Below are positions 33,054 through 41,956 of a stretch of DNA of 64,000 nt, in pieces. Location of the stretch: assembly GCA_005885555.1 (NCBI GenBank), contig VAWN01000030.1:1-64000 (forward strand), written 5' to 3'. The notes under the pieces were generated by a model, which was not told where the DNA came from, searched no databases, and saw only the letters and a list, made by a program, of their open reading frames with translations. The position numbers and the translations under genes are program-made. Origin of the DNA: Actinomycetota bacterium (GTDB lineage Bacteria > Actinomycetota > Actinomycetes > Mycobacteriales > Micromonosporaceae). Each line of letters opens with the position of its first letter. Position 1 is the stretch's first letter.

Positions 33054-34406
33054 ATGGACGAGACGTACCGGGGACACGACGCCGCGGCCGGGCCGGAGCA
33101 GCCCCGGCAGCCGGGTCCGGGGTACGCGCCGGCGGGTACGGTGATCTGGCCGCACCCCGCTCCCCCGCCGGGGCCGGGACCGTACGGGGCTCCGTACGGC
33201 GCGGGCCAACCGGGCTGGCCGCCGCCGTACTGGCCACCGCAGCAGCCGTACTGGCCGCCGCAGCCGCCGCAGCGCCGCCGGGTGGCCGGTTGGGTGGTCG
33301 GCCTCCTCGCCTTCGCGCTCGTCGTGCTGCTCGTCGGTGGGCTCACCCTGGCCGTCGCGATCCGGCGCGCGGCCGACGGTACCGACTCGTCCGCGAGCGG
33401 ATGGTCCGGCCCGCAGGGTGGCCGTTACGGCGCGCCGGCCAACCCCGGCACCATCGACGCGACCGCGGTCGCCGCGAAGGTCGACCCGGCCGTCGTGGAC
33501 ATCAACACCATCCTGGGGTACCAGAACGGGCGCGCCGCCGGTACCGGCGTGGTGCTCAGCTCGTCGGGCCTGGTGCTCACCAACAACCACGTCGTCGCCG
33601 GCGCGACGAGCATCAGCGTCACCGACGTCGGCGACGGGCAGACCTACGCGGCCTCGGTCGTCGGGTACGACCGGTCCGAAGACATCGCGGTCATCCAACT
33701 GCGGGACGCCTCGGGGCTGGCGACCGCGTCGATCGGCGACTCGTCGAAGGTCAGGGCCGGCGACGGCGTCGTGGGCATCGGCAACGCCGGTGGTACCGGT
33801 GGCACGCCGTCGGTCGCGCCCGGTACCGTGACCGCGCTCAACCGGTCGATCACCGCAAGCGACGAGGCCACCGGTTCCTCGGAGACGCTGACCGGCCTGA
33901 TCGAGGTCGACGCGAACATCGTGTCCGGTGACTCGGGCGGCCCGCTGGTGAACAGCTCCGGCCAGGTGATCGGCATCGACACCGCCGCGTCGGCCGGCTT
34001 CCAGTACCAGGACAGCCAGGGCCAGTCCGGCGGTGACGGGTTCGCCATCCCGATCAACCAGGCGATGACGATCGCGAAGCAGATCCAGGCCGGCAACGCG
34101 TCGGCGACCGTCCACATCGGAGCGACCGCGTTCCTCGGCGTGCAGACCCGCGGCGGCCGCGGCGCCCAGGGCATCGGCGGCGCACCGGTGTCCGGCGTGG
34201 TGTCCGGCTCCCCCGCCGAGTCCGCCGGGCTGGCCCGCGGCGACGTGATCCAGTCGTTGAACGCCAAGGCGGTCGACTCGGCGACGACGCTGACCACGCT
34301 GCTGGACGCCCAGCACCCGGGCGACAAGGTGTCGGTCGGCTGGGTCGACGCGAACGGCCAATCGCACACGGCGACGGTCACCCTGGCAACCGGCCCCGTC
34401 GGCTGA
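33054..34406 (+). CDS. HtrA/PepD-like membrane-anchored serine protease with PDZ domain
   Basis: A 450-residue S1C protease. A Pro/Tyr-rich cytoplasmic N-terminus (1-75) precedes one membrane segment (VAGWVVGLLAFALVVLLVGG, about 77-100), so the protease faces outward. The triad is His179 (LTNNHVVAG), Asp210 (RSEDIAVIQL) and Ser294 (SGDSGGPLVN). A C-terminal PDZ domain (about 355-450) carries FLGVQTRGG and SPAESAGLARGDVIQSLNAK. Role: envelope protein quality control. GAGGGAGG lies upstream of the ATG. Convergent with the rhomboid gene. Confidence 0.93.
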   Translation: MDETYRGHDAAAGPEQPRQPGPGYAPAGTVIWPHPAPPPGPGPYGAPYGAGQPGWPPPYWPPQQPYWPPQPPQRRRVAGWVVGLLAFALVVLLVGGLTLAVAIRRAADGTDSSASGWSGPQGGRYGAPANPGTIDATAVAAKVDPAVVDINTILGYQNGRAAGTGVVLSSSGLVLTNNHVVAGATSISVTDVGDGQTYAASVVGYDRSEDIAVIQLRDASGLATASIGDSSKVRAGDGVVGIGNAGGTGGTPSVAPGTVTALNRSITASDEATGSSETLTGLIEVDANIVSGDSGGPLVNSSGQVIGIDTAASAGFQYQDSQGQSGGDGFAIPINQAMTIAKQIQAGNASATVHIGATAFLGVQTRGGRGAQGIGGAPVSGVVSGSPAESAGLARGDVIQSLNAKAVDSATTLTTLLDAQHPGDKVSVGWVDANGQSHTATVTLATGPVG

Positions 34407-34429
34407 CCCCGCCCGCCGGGTCGGGTCAG
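34403..34429. terminator. Bidirectional terminator spanning both stop codons
   Basis: CTGACCC and GGGTCAG form a 7-bp stem that contains the TGA stops of both convergent genes (34404-34406 and 34426-34428). Confidence 0.7.
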
Positions 34430-35229
34430 GACCAGGGGCGGCGGGGGTAGCCCTGGTACGGGTACGGCGGGCGGCGGCGCAGGAACGGTACCGCCGCGAG
34501 GAACCCGAAGACGAAGCCGACCACGTGTGCCACGTAGGCCACCGAGCCCGCGGCCGAGACGGCGTACCCGGCCGAGTACGCCCACTGGAGCACGAACCAC
34601 AGTCCCAGTACCAGCCAGGCCGGTAGCCGCAGCGGGATGAACAGCAGGAACGGTACGAGGCTCCACACCCGGGCGCGCGGGAAGAACATCAGGTACGCGC
34701 CGAGCACCCCGGCGATCGCGCCGGACGCGCCGATCAACGGGTCGGTCGCGTTCGCGTTGACCAGCGCGAACCCGTACGCGGCGAGGTAACCGCAGAGCAG
34801 GTAGAACACCAGGTACCGCAGCCGGCCCAGGCGGTCTTCGACGTTGTTGCCGAAGACCCACAGGAACAGCATGTTGCCCAGCAGGTGCAGCCAGCCGCCG
34901 TGCAGGAACATCGAGTACAGCACGGACAGCACCGGGATCTTGTGGTACCCGGACGGGCGCACCACGCAGCCCGGCCCGTTCGGCCCGACGCCGACCTCGC
35001 CGTCCGGCGTGGCCGGCAACTGCCGGTTGTCCAGCATCTCCCGCGGGATCGCCGCGTAGTGGTCGTAGAACGCCTCCTCCTGGCAGAGCTGCGCCAGCCG
35101 CACCGGGGTCACCCCGGTGTCGCGGGCGGCCGGGGTGAACAGGAAAACGGCCACGTTCACGGCGATCAGCACGTACGTGACCCAGGGGGTCCGGCGTACC
35201 GGGTTGACGTCGTGCACGGGGATGACCAC
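34426..35229 (-). CDS. Rhomboid family intramembrane serine protease
   Basis: A 267-residue polytopic membrane protease. Catalytic Ser169 in IGASGAIAGVLGAYL and His235 in AYVAHVVGFVFGF form the rhomboid dyad; MFLHGGWLHLLGNMLFLWVFG is the conserved L1/TM2 region with the Asn of the oxyanion site. An insertion of about 60 residues rich in charged and Gly residues sits after the first membrane helix. The Pro/Tyr/Arg tail (RRRPPYPYQGYPRRPWS) is cytoplasmic. GTG 35229 is the start. Substrates unknown; the neighbouring HtrA-like protease suggests a shared envelope role. Confidence 0.9.
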   Translation of the reverse strand: MVIPVHDVNPVRRTPWVTYVLIAVNVAVFLFTPAARDTGVTPVRLAQLCQEEAFYDHYAAIPREMLDNRQLPATPDGEVGVGPNGPGCVVRPSGYHKIPVLSVLYSMFLHGGWLHLLGNMLFLWVFGNNVEDRLGRLRYLVFYLLCGYLAAYGFALVNANATDPLIGASGAIAGVLGAYLMFFPRARVWSLVPFLLFIPLRLPAWLVLGLWFVLQWAYSAGYAVSAAGSVAYVAHVVGFVFGFLAAVPFLRRRPPYPYQGYPRRPWS

Positions 35230-35290
35230 GAACTCTGTATACCGGAAACAGGGGTTGCCGGACAGGGATCGAATTGCTTCGATTTAACCC

Positions 35291-36601
35291 ATGCGCCTCA
35301 CCCCGATCGCCGCCGCCATCGTGCTCGCCACCACCCTGACCGGCGCACCGGCTCAGGCCGCACCCGACCAGCCGCGCATCGCCGACCAGCCGCCGATGGG
35401 CTGGAGCAGCTGGAGCTCGTTGCGCGGCAACATCAGCGCGGCGATCATCGAGGCGCAGGCGGACGCGATGCACGCGCACCTGCAGCAGTTCGGGTACCGG
35501 TACGTCAACGTGGACGCCGGCTGGTCGGACCACCTCGACGGGTACGGGCGCGACGCGTGGAACGCCACCAAGTTCCCCGACGGGATCGCCCCGGTCGCCG
35601 ACCACGTGCACCAGCTGGGCCTGCGGTTCGGCATCTACCTGGTACCCGGCGTCCCCAAGGCGGCCGTCGAGGCGAACCTGCCCATCTTCGGTACCCCGTA
35701 CCACGCGCAGGACATCGCCGACACCACCACACCGGGCAACACGCTCGGCGACGCGTGGCGCATCGACTTCACGAAGCCGGGCGCGGTCGAGTACGTCCAG
35801 TCCTACGCCGACCTGCTCGCCTCCTGGGGCGTCGACTACATCAAGATGGACTTCGTCGGGCCGGGCGGCGGGCGCAACCCGGCCGACAACACCGCCGACG
35901 TCGCGCAGTGGCGCGCCGCGCTGGACCGCACCGGCCGCGACATCCACCTGGAACTGTCCAACTCGCTGTCCTTCACGCAGGCGGCGTGGTGGGCGCGGTA
36001 CACCAACGGCTGGCGCATCGAGGGCGACGTCGAGTGCTACTCGAAGTGTCCCGGCCTGCTCACCAGTTGGTCGCCGCGGGTGGTGCAGCGGTGGACGGAC
36101 GCGCCGAAATGGGTACCGTTCGCCGGCCCCGGACACTGGAACGACATGGACTCGCTGGAGCTGGGCAACGGCGCCCGGGAAGGGCTCACGCCGGACGAGC
36201 GGGTCAGCGTGCTGACACTGTGGGCGTTGCAGGCCTCACCGCTGCTGCTCGGTACCGACCTGACCAGGCTGGACCCGTACGACCTGAGCCTCATCACCAA
36301 CCGCGAGGTGATCGCGGTGGACCGGGCCGGCCGGCCCGGACACCCGATCTCGCAGGCGACGAAGCAGCAGGTGTGGTTCCGCGCCGACGACGCGGACACC
36401 TACACCGTCGCGCTGTTCAACCTCGCCGACACCGCGGCCACGGTGAGCGTGAGCTGGACCGATCTCGGGATCGTCGGGCGCCGGGTACCGGCGGTGCGCG
36501 ACCTGTGGACGCACACCGACCTCGGCCTGGTGCGCCAGGGGTACCGCGTCGTGCTCGCCCCGCACGCGGCACAGCTGCTGCGGGTGCACATCGTCTTCTA
36601 G
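35291..36601 (+). CDS. Secreted GH27 alpha-galactosidase
   Basis: A 436-residue exported enzyme that removes terminal alpha-galactose. Signal peptide: MRLTPIAAAIVLATTLTGAP, cleaved near AQA. The GH27 markers are PPMGWSSWSSL, YVNVDAGW, nucleophile Asp187 in YIKMDFVG and acid/base Asp246 in WRIEGDVECY, followed by AGPGHWNDMDSLELGN and SPLLLGTDL. A C-terminal beta-sandwich completes it; no carbohydrate-binding module is present. No ribosome site is obvious before the ATG. The stop overlaps the convergent Rieske gene stop by 4 bp. Confidence 0.93.
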   Translation: MRLTPIAAAIVLATTLTGAPAQAAPDQPRIADQPPMGWSSWSSLRGNISAAIIEAQADAMHAHLQQFGYRYVNVDAGWSDHLDGYGRDAWNATKFPDGIAPVADHVHQLGLRFGIYLVPGVPKAAVEANLPIFGTPYHAQDIADTTTPGNTLGDAWRIDFTKPGAVEYVQSYADLLASWGVDYIKMDFVGPGGGRNPADNTADVAQWRAALDRTGRDIHLELSNSLSFTQAAWWARYTNGWRIEGDVECYSKCPGLLTSWSPRVVQRWTDAPKWVPFAGPGHWNDMDSLELGNGAREGLTPDERVSVLTLWALQASPLLLGTDLTRLDPYDLSLITNREVIAVDRAGRPGHPISQATKQQVWFRADDADTYTVALFNLADTAATVSVSWTDLGIVGRRVPAVRDLWTHTDLGLVRQGYRVVLAPHAAQLLRVHIVF

Positions 36602-37014
36602 TCCACCGTCAGGGTGTCGCCGGAGACGGTGACCTGCTTGCGGGCCAACGCTGTCGTATCCGTCGGCACGCCGTCGCCGGGCTGCACGACCGAGCCGTCC
36701 GCGATCGAGTACCGCGCGCCGTGACACGGGCAGTTGATGGTGCCGTCCGCGACCGAGGCGAGGAAGCAGCCGCGGTGCGTGCAGGTGCCGCTGAAGGCGA
36801 GGTACCGGCCGGCGGTGGGCTGGGTGATCACGGTGCCGTCCGGATCGAGATCCGGGAAGATCCGCCCGCCGCCGACCGGGATGTCGGCGGTGCGGATCGC
36901 GCCCGGATGTGCGGTTGTCGGCGCGGGACTTTGCGCGGATCCGCCACACCCGCCGACCGCGGCCACGCCAGCAGCACCGGCGCCGGCAAGGACCGTCCTG
37001 CGGGTACTCTGCAC
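36598..37014 (-). CDS. Exported Rieske (2Fe-2S) protein
   Basis: A 138-residue protein with an N-terminal twin-arginine signal (STRRTVLAGAGAAGVAAV) ending in a lipobox-like GGCGG, so it is probably a Tat-exported lipoprotein. The cluster ligands are in CTHRGC and CPCHGARYS (two Cys, two His), as in Rieske ferredoxins. It would act as a one-electron carrier on the outer face; the partner enzyme is not adjacent. GTG 37014 has GGAGA upstream. Confidence 0.92.
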   Translation of the reverse strand: MQSTRRTVLAGAGAAGVAAVGGCGGSAQSPAPTTAHPGAIRTADIPVGGGRIFPDLDPDGTVITQPTAGRYLAFSGTCTHRGCFLASVADGTINCPCHGARYSIADGSVVQPGDGVPTDTTALARKQVTVSGDTLTVD

Positions 37015-37075
37015 GCTTTCTCCGCTCCACCAGTCGGACTAAGATCGCCGGGACACATGGTACGGAGGGGTCTGG

Positions 37076-38857
37076 GTGGACGCGAGCGGCTTCGAACTGA
37101 CCTCGCATCGTCAGCGCCGGTTCGGGTCCGGACGGCGCCGGCGCTGGCCGCTGCTGCTGGCCGCCCTGCTGGTGGTCGCTGTCGGCGCGGTCGCGCTGGT
37201 GCTGCGCGGGCCGTCGGCGGCGCACCGTCCGGGAGCCGCGCAGGCCTGCACGGGTACCCCCGTGACCGTGACCGTGGCCACGGCGCAGAGCGACGTGACC
37301 ACGTTCAGCGCGCTGGCGCGGCGGTGGAACACCACCACCCCGGCGGCGGACGGGCGGTGCCTGGCCGCTTCCGTGGTACCCGCCGAGCCCGCCGACGTGG
37401 CCGCCCAGCTCGGCCCGGCATGGAACCCCGCGCACGAGGGTGGCCCGCCGACGGTGTGGCTGCCCGACTCCAGCCTGTGGCTCGCCGCGGCGGCCATCCG
37501 GCCCGACGCCGCGCCGATCCTGTCCGGGCAGCCGACCAGCGTCGCCGCGTCGCCGGTGGTGCTCGCGGTGCGGCAGCCGGTCGCCCAGGCGCTCGGCTGG
37601 CCGCAGCGCCCGCTCGACGCGCAGCAGATGCTGGCCTCTTTCGTGGATCCGGCGAAGGTCGGGCAGTCCGGCCCGCCGATGAAGCTGGGCATGGTCGACC
37701 CGCAGAAGTCCACCGTCGGGCTGGCGATGGCGCTGGCGATGCTCGACCCGGCCGGCACCGGTACCGTCACCGACCAGCAACTGCTGGCCGGCATCCAGTT
37801 CAGCCAGGTCCTCGGTACCGTCGCGCCGGACGTGCAGACGTTCCTCACCGCGATGGACCGGCCGGCGGCGGCCACCGATGTCGCCGCGTTCCCCGCGCTG
37901 GAGCGCGACATCGCCGGCTACGACGCCGGTTCCCCGGCCAACCAGCTCGTGCCGGCGTACCAGCCGAACCCGGTCGTCGCGGACTTCCCGTACACGATCC
38001 TGTCCGGCAGCTGGGTCGACGCCGCGCACCGCGGCGCGGCCGAGCAGTTCCGGCAGTACCTGCTCAGCCCGACGGCCCAGGATTTCCTTGCCACGCAAGG
38101 GTTACGCGGGCCGGACCGGGCCGCGCGCACCGCGCAGTACCTGCCGGCCGCGCAGGGGTTCCAGCCGACGGTACCGGCGCCGCGGCCGCCGGCGACCCCG
38201 GCCGGCCTGCGCCAGGTGCTCGACCAGTGGACCTCGATCCAGCGGCCGTCCAACGTGCTCGTCGCGCTGGACACGTCGGGTTCGATGAACTTTCCGGTCC
38301 CCGGCGGCACCCAGAGCAAGCTGCAACTGCTGCAGCAGACCGCGACGGACGGCTTCGCGCTGCTGACCAACGTGACGAGCATCGCGATGTGGGACTTCTC
38401 GGTCGCGCCGGACCGGACCGATGAACACCGCGAGCTGGTGCCGTTCGGCCCGATCTTCGACCGCGTCGGTCCGGTGACCCGGCAGAAGGCGCTGTACGGC
38501 GCCGTGGCGGGACTGCACGCCGACGGCTTCACGCCGCTGTACGACACCGCATACGCGGCGTTCCACGAGATGCAGAACCGCTGGCAGCCGAACGCGACCA
38601 ACGTCGTGCTACTGGTCACCGACGGCGCCAACGAGCTGGACGGCGGGCTGGACCTGGCCGGCCTGGTCGACCGGCTCCACCACGAGCAGCATGCCGACCG
38701 GCCGGTGCAGATCGTCAGCGTCGCGGTCGGGTCCGAGGCCGACGCGAACGCGTTGCAGCAGATCTCCGCGGCGACCGGCGGGCACACGCTGCTGGCGCGC
38801 GATCCTACGAAGGCGGTGCAGCAACTGGTTCTGGCGTTCGCCGGACGCCTCGCCTGA
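37076..38857 (+). CDS. Membrane-anchored solute-binding/VWA domain protein
   Basis: A 593-residue protein with one N-terminal membrane segment (WPLLLAALLVVAVGAVALVL) and an extracellular body. Residues 60-380 resemble a type II periplasmic solute-binding fold (TVATAQSDVTTFSALARRWN, VVLAVRQPVAQALGW, AEQFRQYLLSPTAQDFLATQ). A VWA domain follows with the MIDAS motif DTSGSMNF near residue 398 and LLVTDGANE. This combination is widespread in actinomycetes but unassigned; metal-dependent protein or ligand binding at the cell surface is likely. GTG 37076 follows GGAGGGG; TAAGAT at 37040-37045 may be the -10 box. The end overlaps the TauE gene by 53 bp. Confidence 0.85.
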   Translation: MDASGFELTSHRQRRFGSGRRRRWPLLLAALLVVAVGAVALVLRGPSAAHRPGAAQACTGTPVTVTVATAQSDVTTFSALARRWNTTTPAADGRCLAASVVPAEPADVAAQLGPAWNPAHEGGPPTVWLPDSSLWLAAAAIRPDAAPILSGQPTSVAASPVVLAVRQPVAQALGWPQRPLDAQQMLASFVDPAKVGQSGPPMKLGMVDPQKSTVGLAMALAMLDPAGTGTVTDQQLLAGIQFSQVLGTVAPDVQTFLTAMDRPAAATDVAAFPALERDIAGYDAGSPANQLVPAYQPNPVVADFPYTILSGSWVDAAHRGAAEQFRQYLLSPTAQDFLATQGLRGPDRAARTAQYLPAAQGFQPTVPAPRPPATPAGLRQVLDQWTSIQRPSNVLVALDTSGSMNFPVPGGTQSKLQLLQQTATDGFALLTNVTSIAMWDFSVAPDRTDEHRELVPFGPIFDRVGPVTRQKALYGAVAGLHADGFTPLYDTAYAAFHEMQNRWQPNATNVVLLVTDGANELDGGLDLAGLVDRLHHEQHADRPVQIVSVAVGSEADANALQQISAATGGHTLLARDPTKAVQQLVLAFAGRLA

Positions 38858-39728
38858 CCGCGACGCGACGCCCGTAGAGGGACACCGCGACCGCGAGCAC
38901 CGTTGCGGCGCTGGCGGCCGCGGCCACGGATACGTTGCCGAGGCCGAGGAGCTTGAGCGCGCTGGCGAGCAGTACCACGACCAGGGCCGACCGCACGAAC
39001 CCGGCCGGGGCACGCGAGGAGAGCCGGGCGCCCACCAGTACCCCCGGAATCGAGCCGACGAGCACGGCCGCCGCGATGTCCAGATGCAGGTCGCCGAACA
39101 GCGCGTGGCCGAGCGCCGCGGCCGCGACCAGCGGGATGGCCTGGACCAGATCCGTGCCGACCAGATCGTTGGCGCGCAGCGCGGGGTAGAGCGCGAGCAG
39201 CACCACGATGATCAGCGAACCGGAGCCGACCGAGGTGAGCCCGACCACCAGCCCGCCCGCGGCGCCGAGCAGCGCGGTCGGCAGCGGCCGCACGCGGATC
39301 TCGGCCGCCGGCCCGGTGCCGCGCCGGCGTGCGGTGTAGGCCTTGGCGACCAGGCCCGCGGCGGCGAGCAGCAGCGCGGCCGCGAGCGCCCGCTGGATCA
39401 TGTGCTGGACCACCGGACCCGGCGCGGCCAGGCGCAGCAGCAGCACGCCGAGGAACGCGCTGGGCACGCTGCCCACGCACAGCCAGCCCACCAGCGGCCA
39501 CCGCACGGTGCCACGGCGCAGGTGCACCCAGCCGCCGAACGGCTTCATCACGGCGCTGGCCGCCAGGTCGCTGGACACCGCCGCCACCGGGGGTACCCCG
39601 AACAGCAGCACCAGGATCGGCGTCATCAGCGCGCCGCCGCCCATGCCGGTGAGCCCGACGACGATGCCGACGCCGAAGCCCGCGAGCGCGAGGACCGGAT
39701 CCATGAACCGAGCCTGCGGCAGGCCCAC
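38805..39728 (-). CDS. TauE/SafE family sulfite/organosulfonate exporter
   Basis: About 307 residues with eight hydrophobic segments. The two TauE halves each start with a glycine-rich block: GFGVGIVVGLTGMGGGALMTPIL and LLGAAGGLVVGLTSVGSGSLIIV. The family exports sulfite, sulfoacetate or related anions. Start is GTG 39728, with TAGACA 6 nt upstream (39735-39740) and TTGACA 16 bp further (39757-39762), a leaderless promoter; ATG 39704 is the alternative. The C-terminal basic tail is antisense to the VWA gene end. Confidence 0.88.
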   Translation of the reverse strand: MGLPQARFMDPVLALAGFGVGIVVGLTGMGGGALMTPILVLLFGVPPVAAVSSDLAASAVMKPFGGWVHLRRGTVRWPLVGWLCVGSVPSAFLGVLLLRLAAPGPVVQHMIQRALAAALLLAAAGLVAKAYTARRRGTGPAAEIRVRPLPTALLGAAGGLVVGLTSVGSGSLIIVVLLALYPALRANDLVGTDLVQAIPLVAAAALGHALFGDLHLDIAAAVLVGSIPGVLVGARLSSRAPAGFVRSALVVVLLASALKLLGLGNVSVAAAASAATVLAVAVSLYGRRVAVRRGVRRTPEPVAAPPS

Positions 39729-39798
39729 GGGCTTTGTCTACTTCTCCGGCCGACTTTGTCAAGAGGTCCGTCGGGCAGCGGCCGGGTACCCTTTTCGG

Positions 39799-40167
39799 GT
39801 GGATTTCCGGCTCGAACTCGTCCAGGTACCCGTGTCCGACGTCGACCGCGCCATCGGCTTCTACGCCGACCAGGTCGGCTTCACCGTCGACATGGACACC
39901 GAGGTCGGCGGTGGCATCCGGTTCGTGCAGCTGACCCCGCCCGGGTCACCGGCGTCGATCGCGATCGGCACCGGGCTCACCACGATGGCGCCCGGCTCGG
40001 TCGAGGGCCTGCAGCTCGTGGTGACCGACGTCGAAGCGGCGCGGGCGGAACTGGCCGGGCGTGGCGTGCACGTGAGCGACATCCAGGACTTTGAGTGGGG
40101 CCGGTTCGTGTTCTTCAGCGACCCGGACGGCAACCGCTGGGCGGTGCAGCAACCGCCGGCGCGCTGA
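39799..40167 (+). CDS. VOC family protein (glyoxalase-like)
   Basis: A 122-residue protein with two beta-alpha-beta-beta-beta units: VQVPVSDVDRAIGFYADQVGF at the start and LQLVVTDVEAARAELAGRGV with FVFFSDPDGNRWAVQQ at the end. It belongs to the small bleomycin-resistance/glyoxalase-like group; enzymatic activity is unproven. GTG 39799 has TACCCT exactly 6 nt upstream, the leaderless pattern. It is divergent from the TauE gene. Confidence 0.87.
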   Translation: MDFRLELVQVPVSDVDRAIGFYADQVGFTVDMDTEVGGGIRFVQLTPPGSPASIAIGTGLTTMAPGSVEGLQLVVTDVEAARAELAGRGVHVSDIQDFEWGRFVFFSDPDGNRWAVQQPPAR

Positions 40168-40225
40168 GCCTCCGCCGGGCCCGGCGGCGCCGCGGCCGCG
40201 CCCATCGGCGCGGCCGCGGTACACG

Positions 40226-41050
40226 TCAGCCGAGCGAGAAGCCGACCGCCACGGTGTTCGACTGCCAGCCGACCCCGATGCTCGACACGATCGTCCGGTC
40301 CCGGGACCGTACCAGCACCACGTAGGCACACGTCGACATGCCGGTGGTGTCGAGGTGCCAGGGGTCGCCCGGCGCCGGCGCGGTCTCGACGGTGCTCGAT
40401 GGCGGCGTCAGTACCCCGGTGCCGCCGGGCAGGTTGTCCGGTAGCACGGACAGCGACCAGCTGCCGAAGTGGTGGTTGGCATCGACCGCGAAGACGTGGC
40501 CGTTGATCGGGTCGCCGACGGCGAACTTCTTGCAGTCCCCGCCGTTGTCGATGTGGATGTCGACGACGGGTGCGGTGTTGTGCGGTACCGGCCGCCGGGT
40601 ACCGGTTCGCCCTGCACCACGACCTCGCCGCCGAACGGGCACTGGCGCGCGTCGGTGAACCCGCCGGTGAGCGCGAAGTGCGCACCGGGCCGGGTCAGGC
40701 CGGTGCCGGACGTGGCCTGGCTGACCGGGTTGTAGGCGCTGTCGATGTCGGCCACCCCGATGCCGCCGACGGCGAAGACGTTCAGGCCGGTGCCCGAGCC
40801 CGGTTGCCCCAGTACGCTTTCGCGTCAGGGTCCACTGTGGACGGTGGCACGTTCCACGACAGCACCGCGCGGATCCGGCCGATGACCGGCTCGTCACACG
40901 CACGCGTGTACGCCGACAGGTCGACCGGCAGCACCGCCGCGTAGCTCAGCCCACCGTGCGGCAGGGGCGCGATGTCGTGCACCGGTACCGCGGCGGTGCC
41001 GAGATAGGTCAGCGTGCAGTCGGAGTCGCCGCGGCTGCGGTGGGGCGGAT
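40226..41050 (-). pseudogene. Decayed gene for a large hypothetical secreted-type protein
   Basis: Three minus-strand frames join into one coherent protein. The first (about 41050-40784) is GDSDCTLTYLGTAAVPVHDI ... VPPSTVDPDAKAYWGN. The second (about 40797-40600) is GLNVFAVGGIGVADIDSAYN ... CPFGGEVVVQGEPVPG. The third (about 40597-40226) is VPHNTAPVVDIHIDNGGDCK ... VGWQSNTVAVGFSLG. The frame changes near 40790 and near 40600. No start codon with a signal remains, and the 48-bp palindromic element sits at the truncated 5' side. I know of similar long hypothetical proteins in actinobacteria and myxobacteria but no function. Confidence 0.75.
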
Positions 41051-41076
41051 ACGTCGGCCGGCGCCGGCTGCTGCGA

Positions 41077-41124
41077 GATCTTGGACGCCAGCACCCCCTC
41101 GAAGGGGCACAACCGTCCAAGATC
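41077..41124 (+). repeat. 48-bp palindromic dispersed element, copy 2
   Basis: GATCTTGGACG at one end and CGTCCAAGATC at the other form a perfect 11-bp inverted repeat; the centre holds AGCACCCCCTCG and GGGGCACAAC. It has the same length and orientation as the copy at 7806-7853. It lies between the decayed gene and the SDR start. Confidence 0.85.
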
Positions 41125-41172
41125 GGACGATCCTGTACCGTGCCAAGCGGGCCTGACGCTGTGGAGGGTGCG

Positions 41173-41940
41173 ATGCCGGTACTCGATTCCTTCCGTCTGG
41201 ACGGCAAGGTGGCCGTGGTGACCGGTGGCAACCGCGGGCTGGGCCGGGCGTTCGCTGGCGCGCTCGGCGAGGCCGGCGCGAGCATCGCGATCCTGGCCCG
41301 GGACACCGCCCGCAGCGCCGCGGCCGTGCGGGAGCTGACCGACGCGGGCATCCGCGCACAGGCGTTCCGCGCCGACGTCGCGCGCCGGCCGCACGTCGAC
41401 CGCGCGGTCGAGGAGATCGTCGCGGCGCTCGGCCGGGTGGACATTCTGATCAACAATGCCGGTACCTGCATCCACCGGCCCGCCCTGGAGGTCACCGAAG
41501 CCGAATGGCGGGAGGTGATCGACGTGAACCTCACCGGCGTGTGGAACTGCTGCCAGGCCTTCGGCCGGGTGTTCGCGGCGGGCGGCGGCGGCACGATCGT
41601 CAACGTCGGTTCGATGTCCGGCCAGATCGTCAACCGGCCGCAGTGGCAGCCGGCGTACAACGCGTCCAAGGCGGCGGTACACCACCTGACGAAGTCGCTC
41701 GCGGCGGAGTGGGCGCCGCTTGGCATCCGGGTCAACGCGATCGCGCCGGGGTACGTGCACACCGAGATGGCGCCGGTGGACGATCCGGAGTTCCGCCGGT
41801 ACTGGATCGAGGACGCGCCGCTGCAGCGGTACGCGACGCCGGCGGAGATCGCGCCCAGCGTCGTCTATCTGGCCAGTGACGCGGCGGCCTTCATGACCGG
41901 TAGCGTGCTGGTCATCGACGGCGGATACACGGTGTTCTGA
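41173..41940 (+). CDS. Short-chain dehydrogenase/reductase
   Basis: A 255-residue classical SDR. The coenzyme motif is TGGNRGLG (17-24), NNAG at 94-97, and the catalytic set is Ser149 (VGSMSGQ), Tyr162 and Lys166 (PAYNASKAA). The Asp or Arg after the second strand is replaced by LARDTARS, compatible with NADPH or NADH. GGAGG lies 6 nt before the ATG. The acyl-CoA synthetase gene follows after 16 bp, so a lipid or beta-ketoacyl/hydroxyacyl substrate is plausible. 3-oxoacyl reductase or polyol dehydrogenase activity cannot be separated by sequence alone. Confidence 0.9.
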   Translation: MPVLDSFRLDGKVAVVTGGNRGLGRAFAGALGEAGASIAILARDTARSAAAVRELTDAGIRAQAFRADVARRPHVDRAVEEIVAALGRVDILINNAGTCIHRPALEVTEAEWREVIDVNLTGVWNCCQAFGRVFAAGGGGTIVNVGSMSGQIVNRPQWQPAYNASKAAVHHLTKSLAAEWAPLGIRVNAIAPGYVHTEMAPVDDPEFRRYWIEDAPLQRYATPAEIAPSVVYLASDAAAFMTGSVLVIDGGYTVF

Positions 41941-41956
41941 CACCGGAAGGGAGCCG

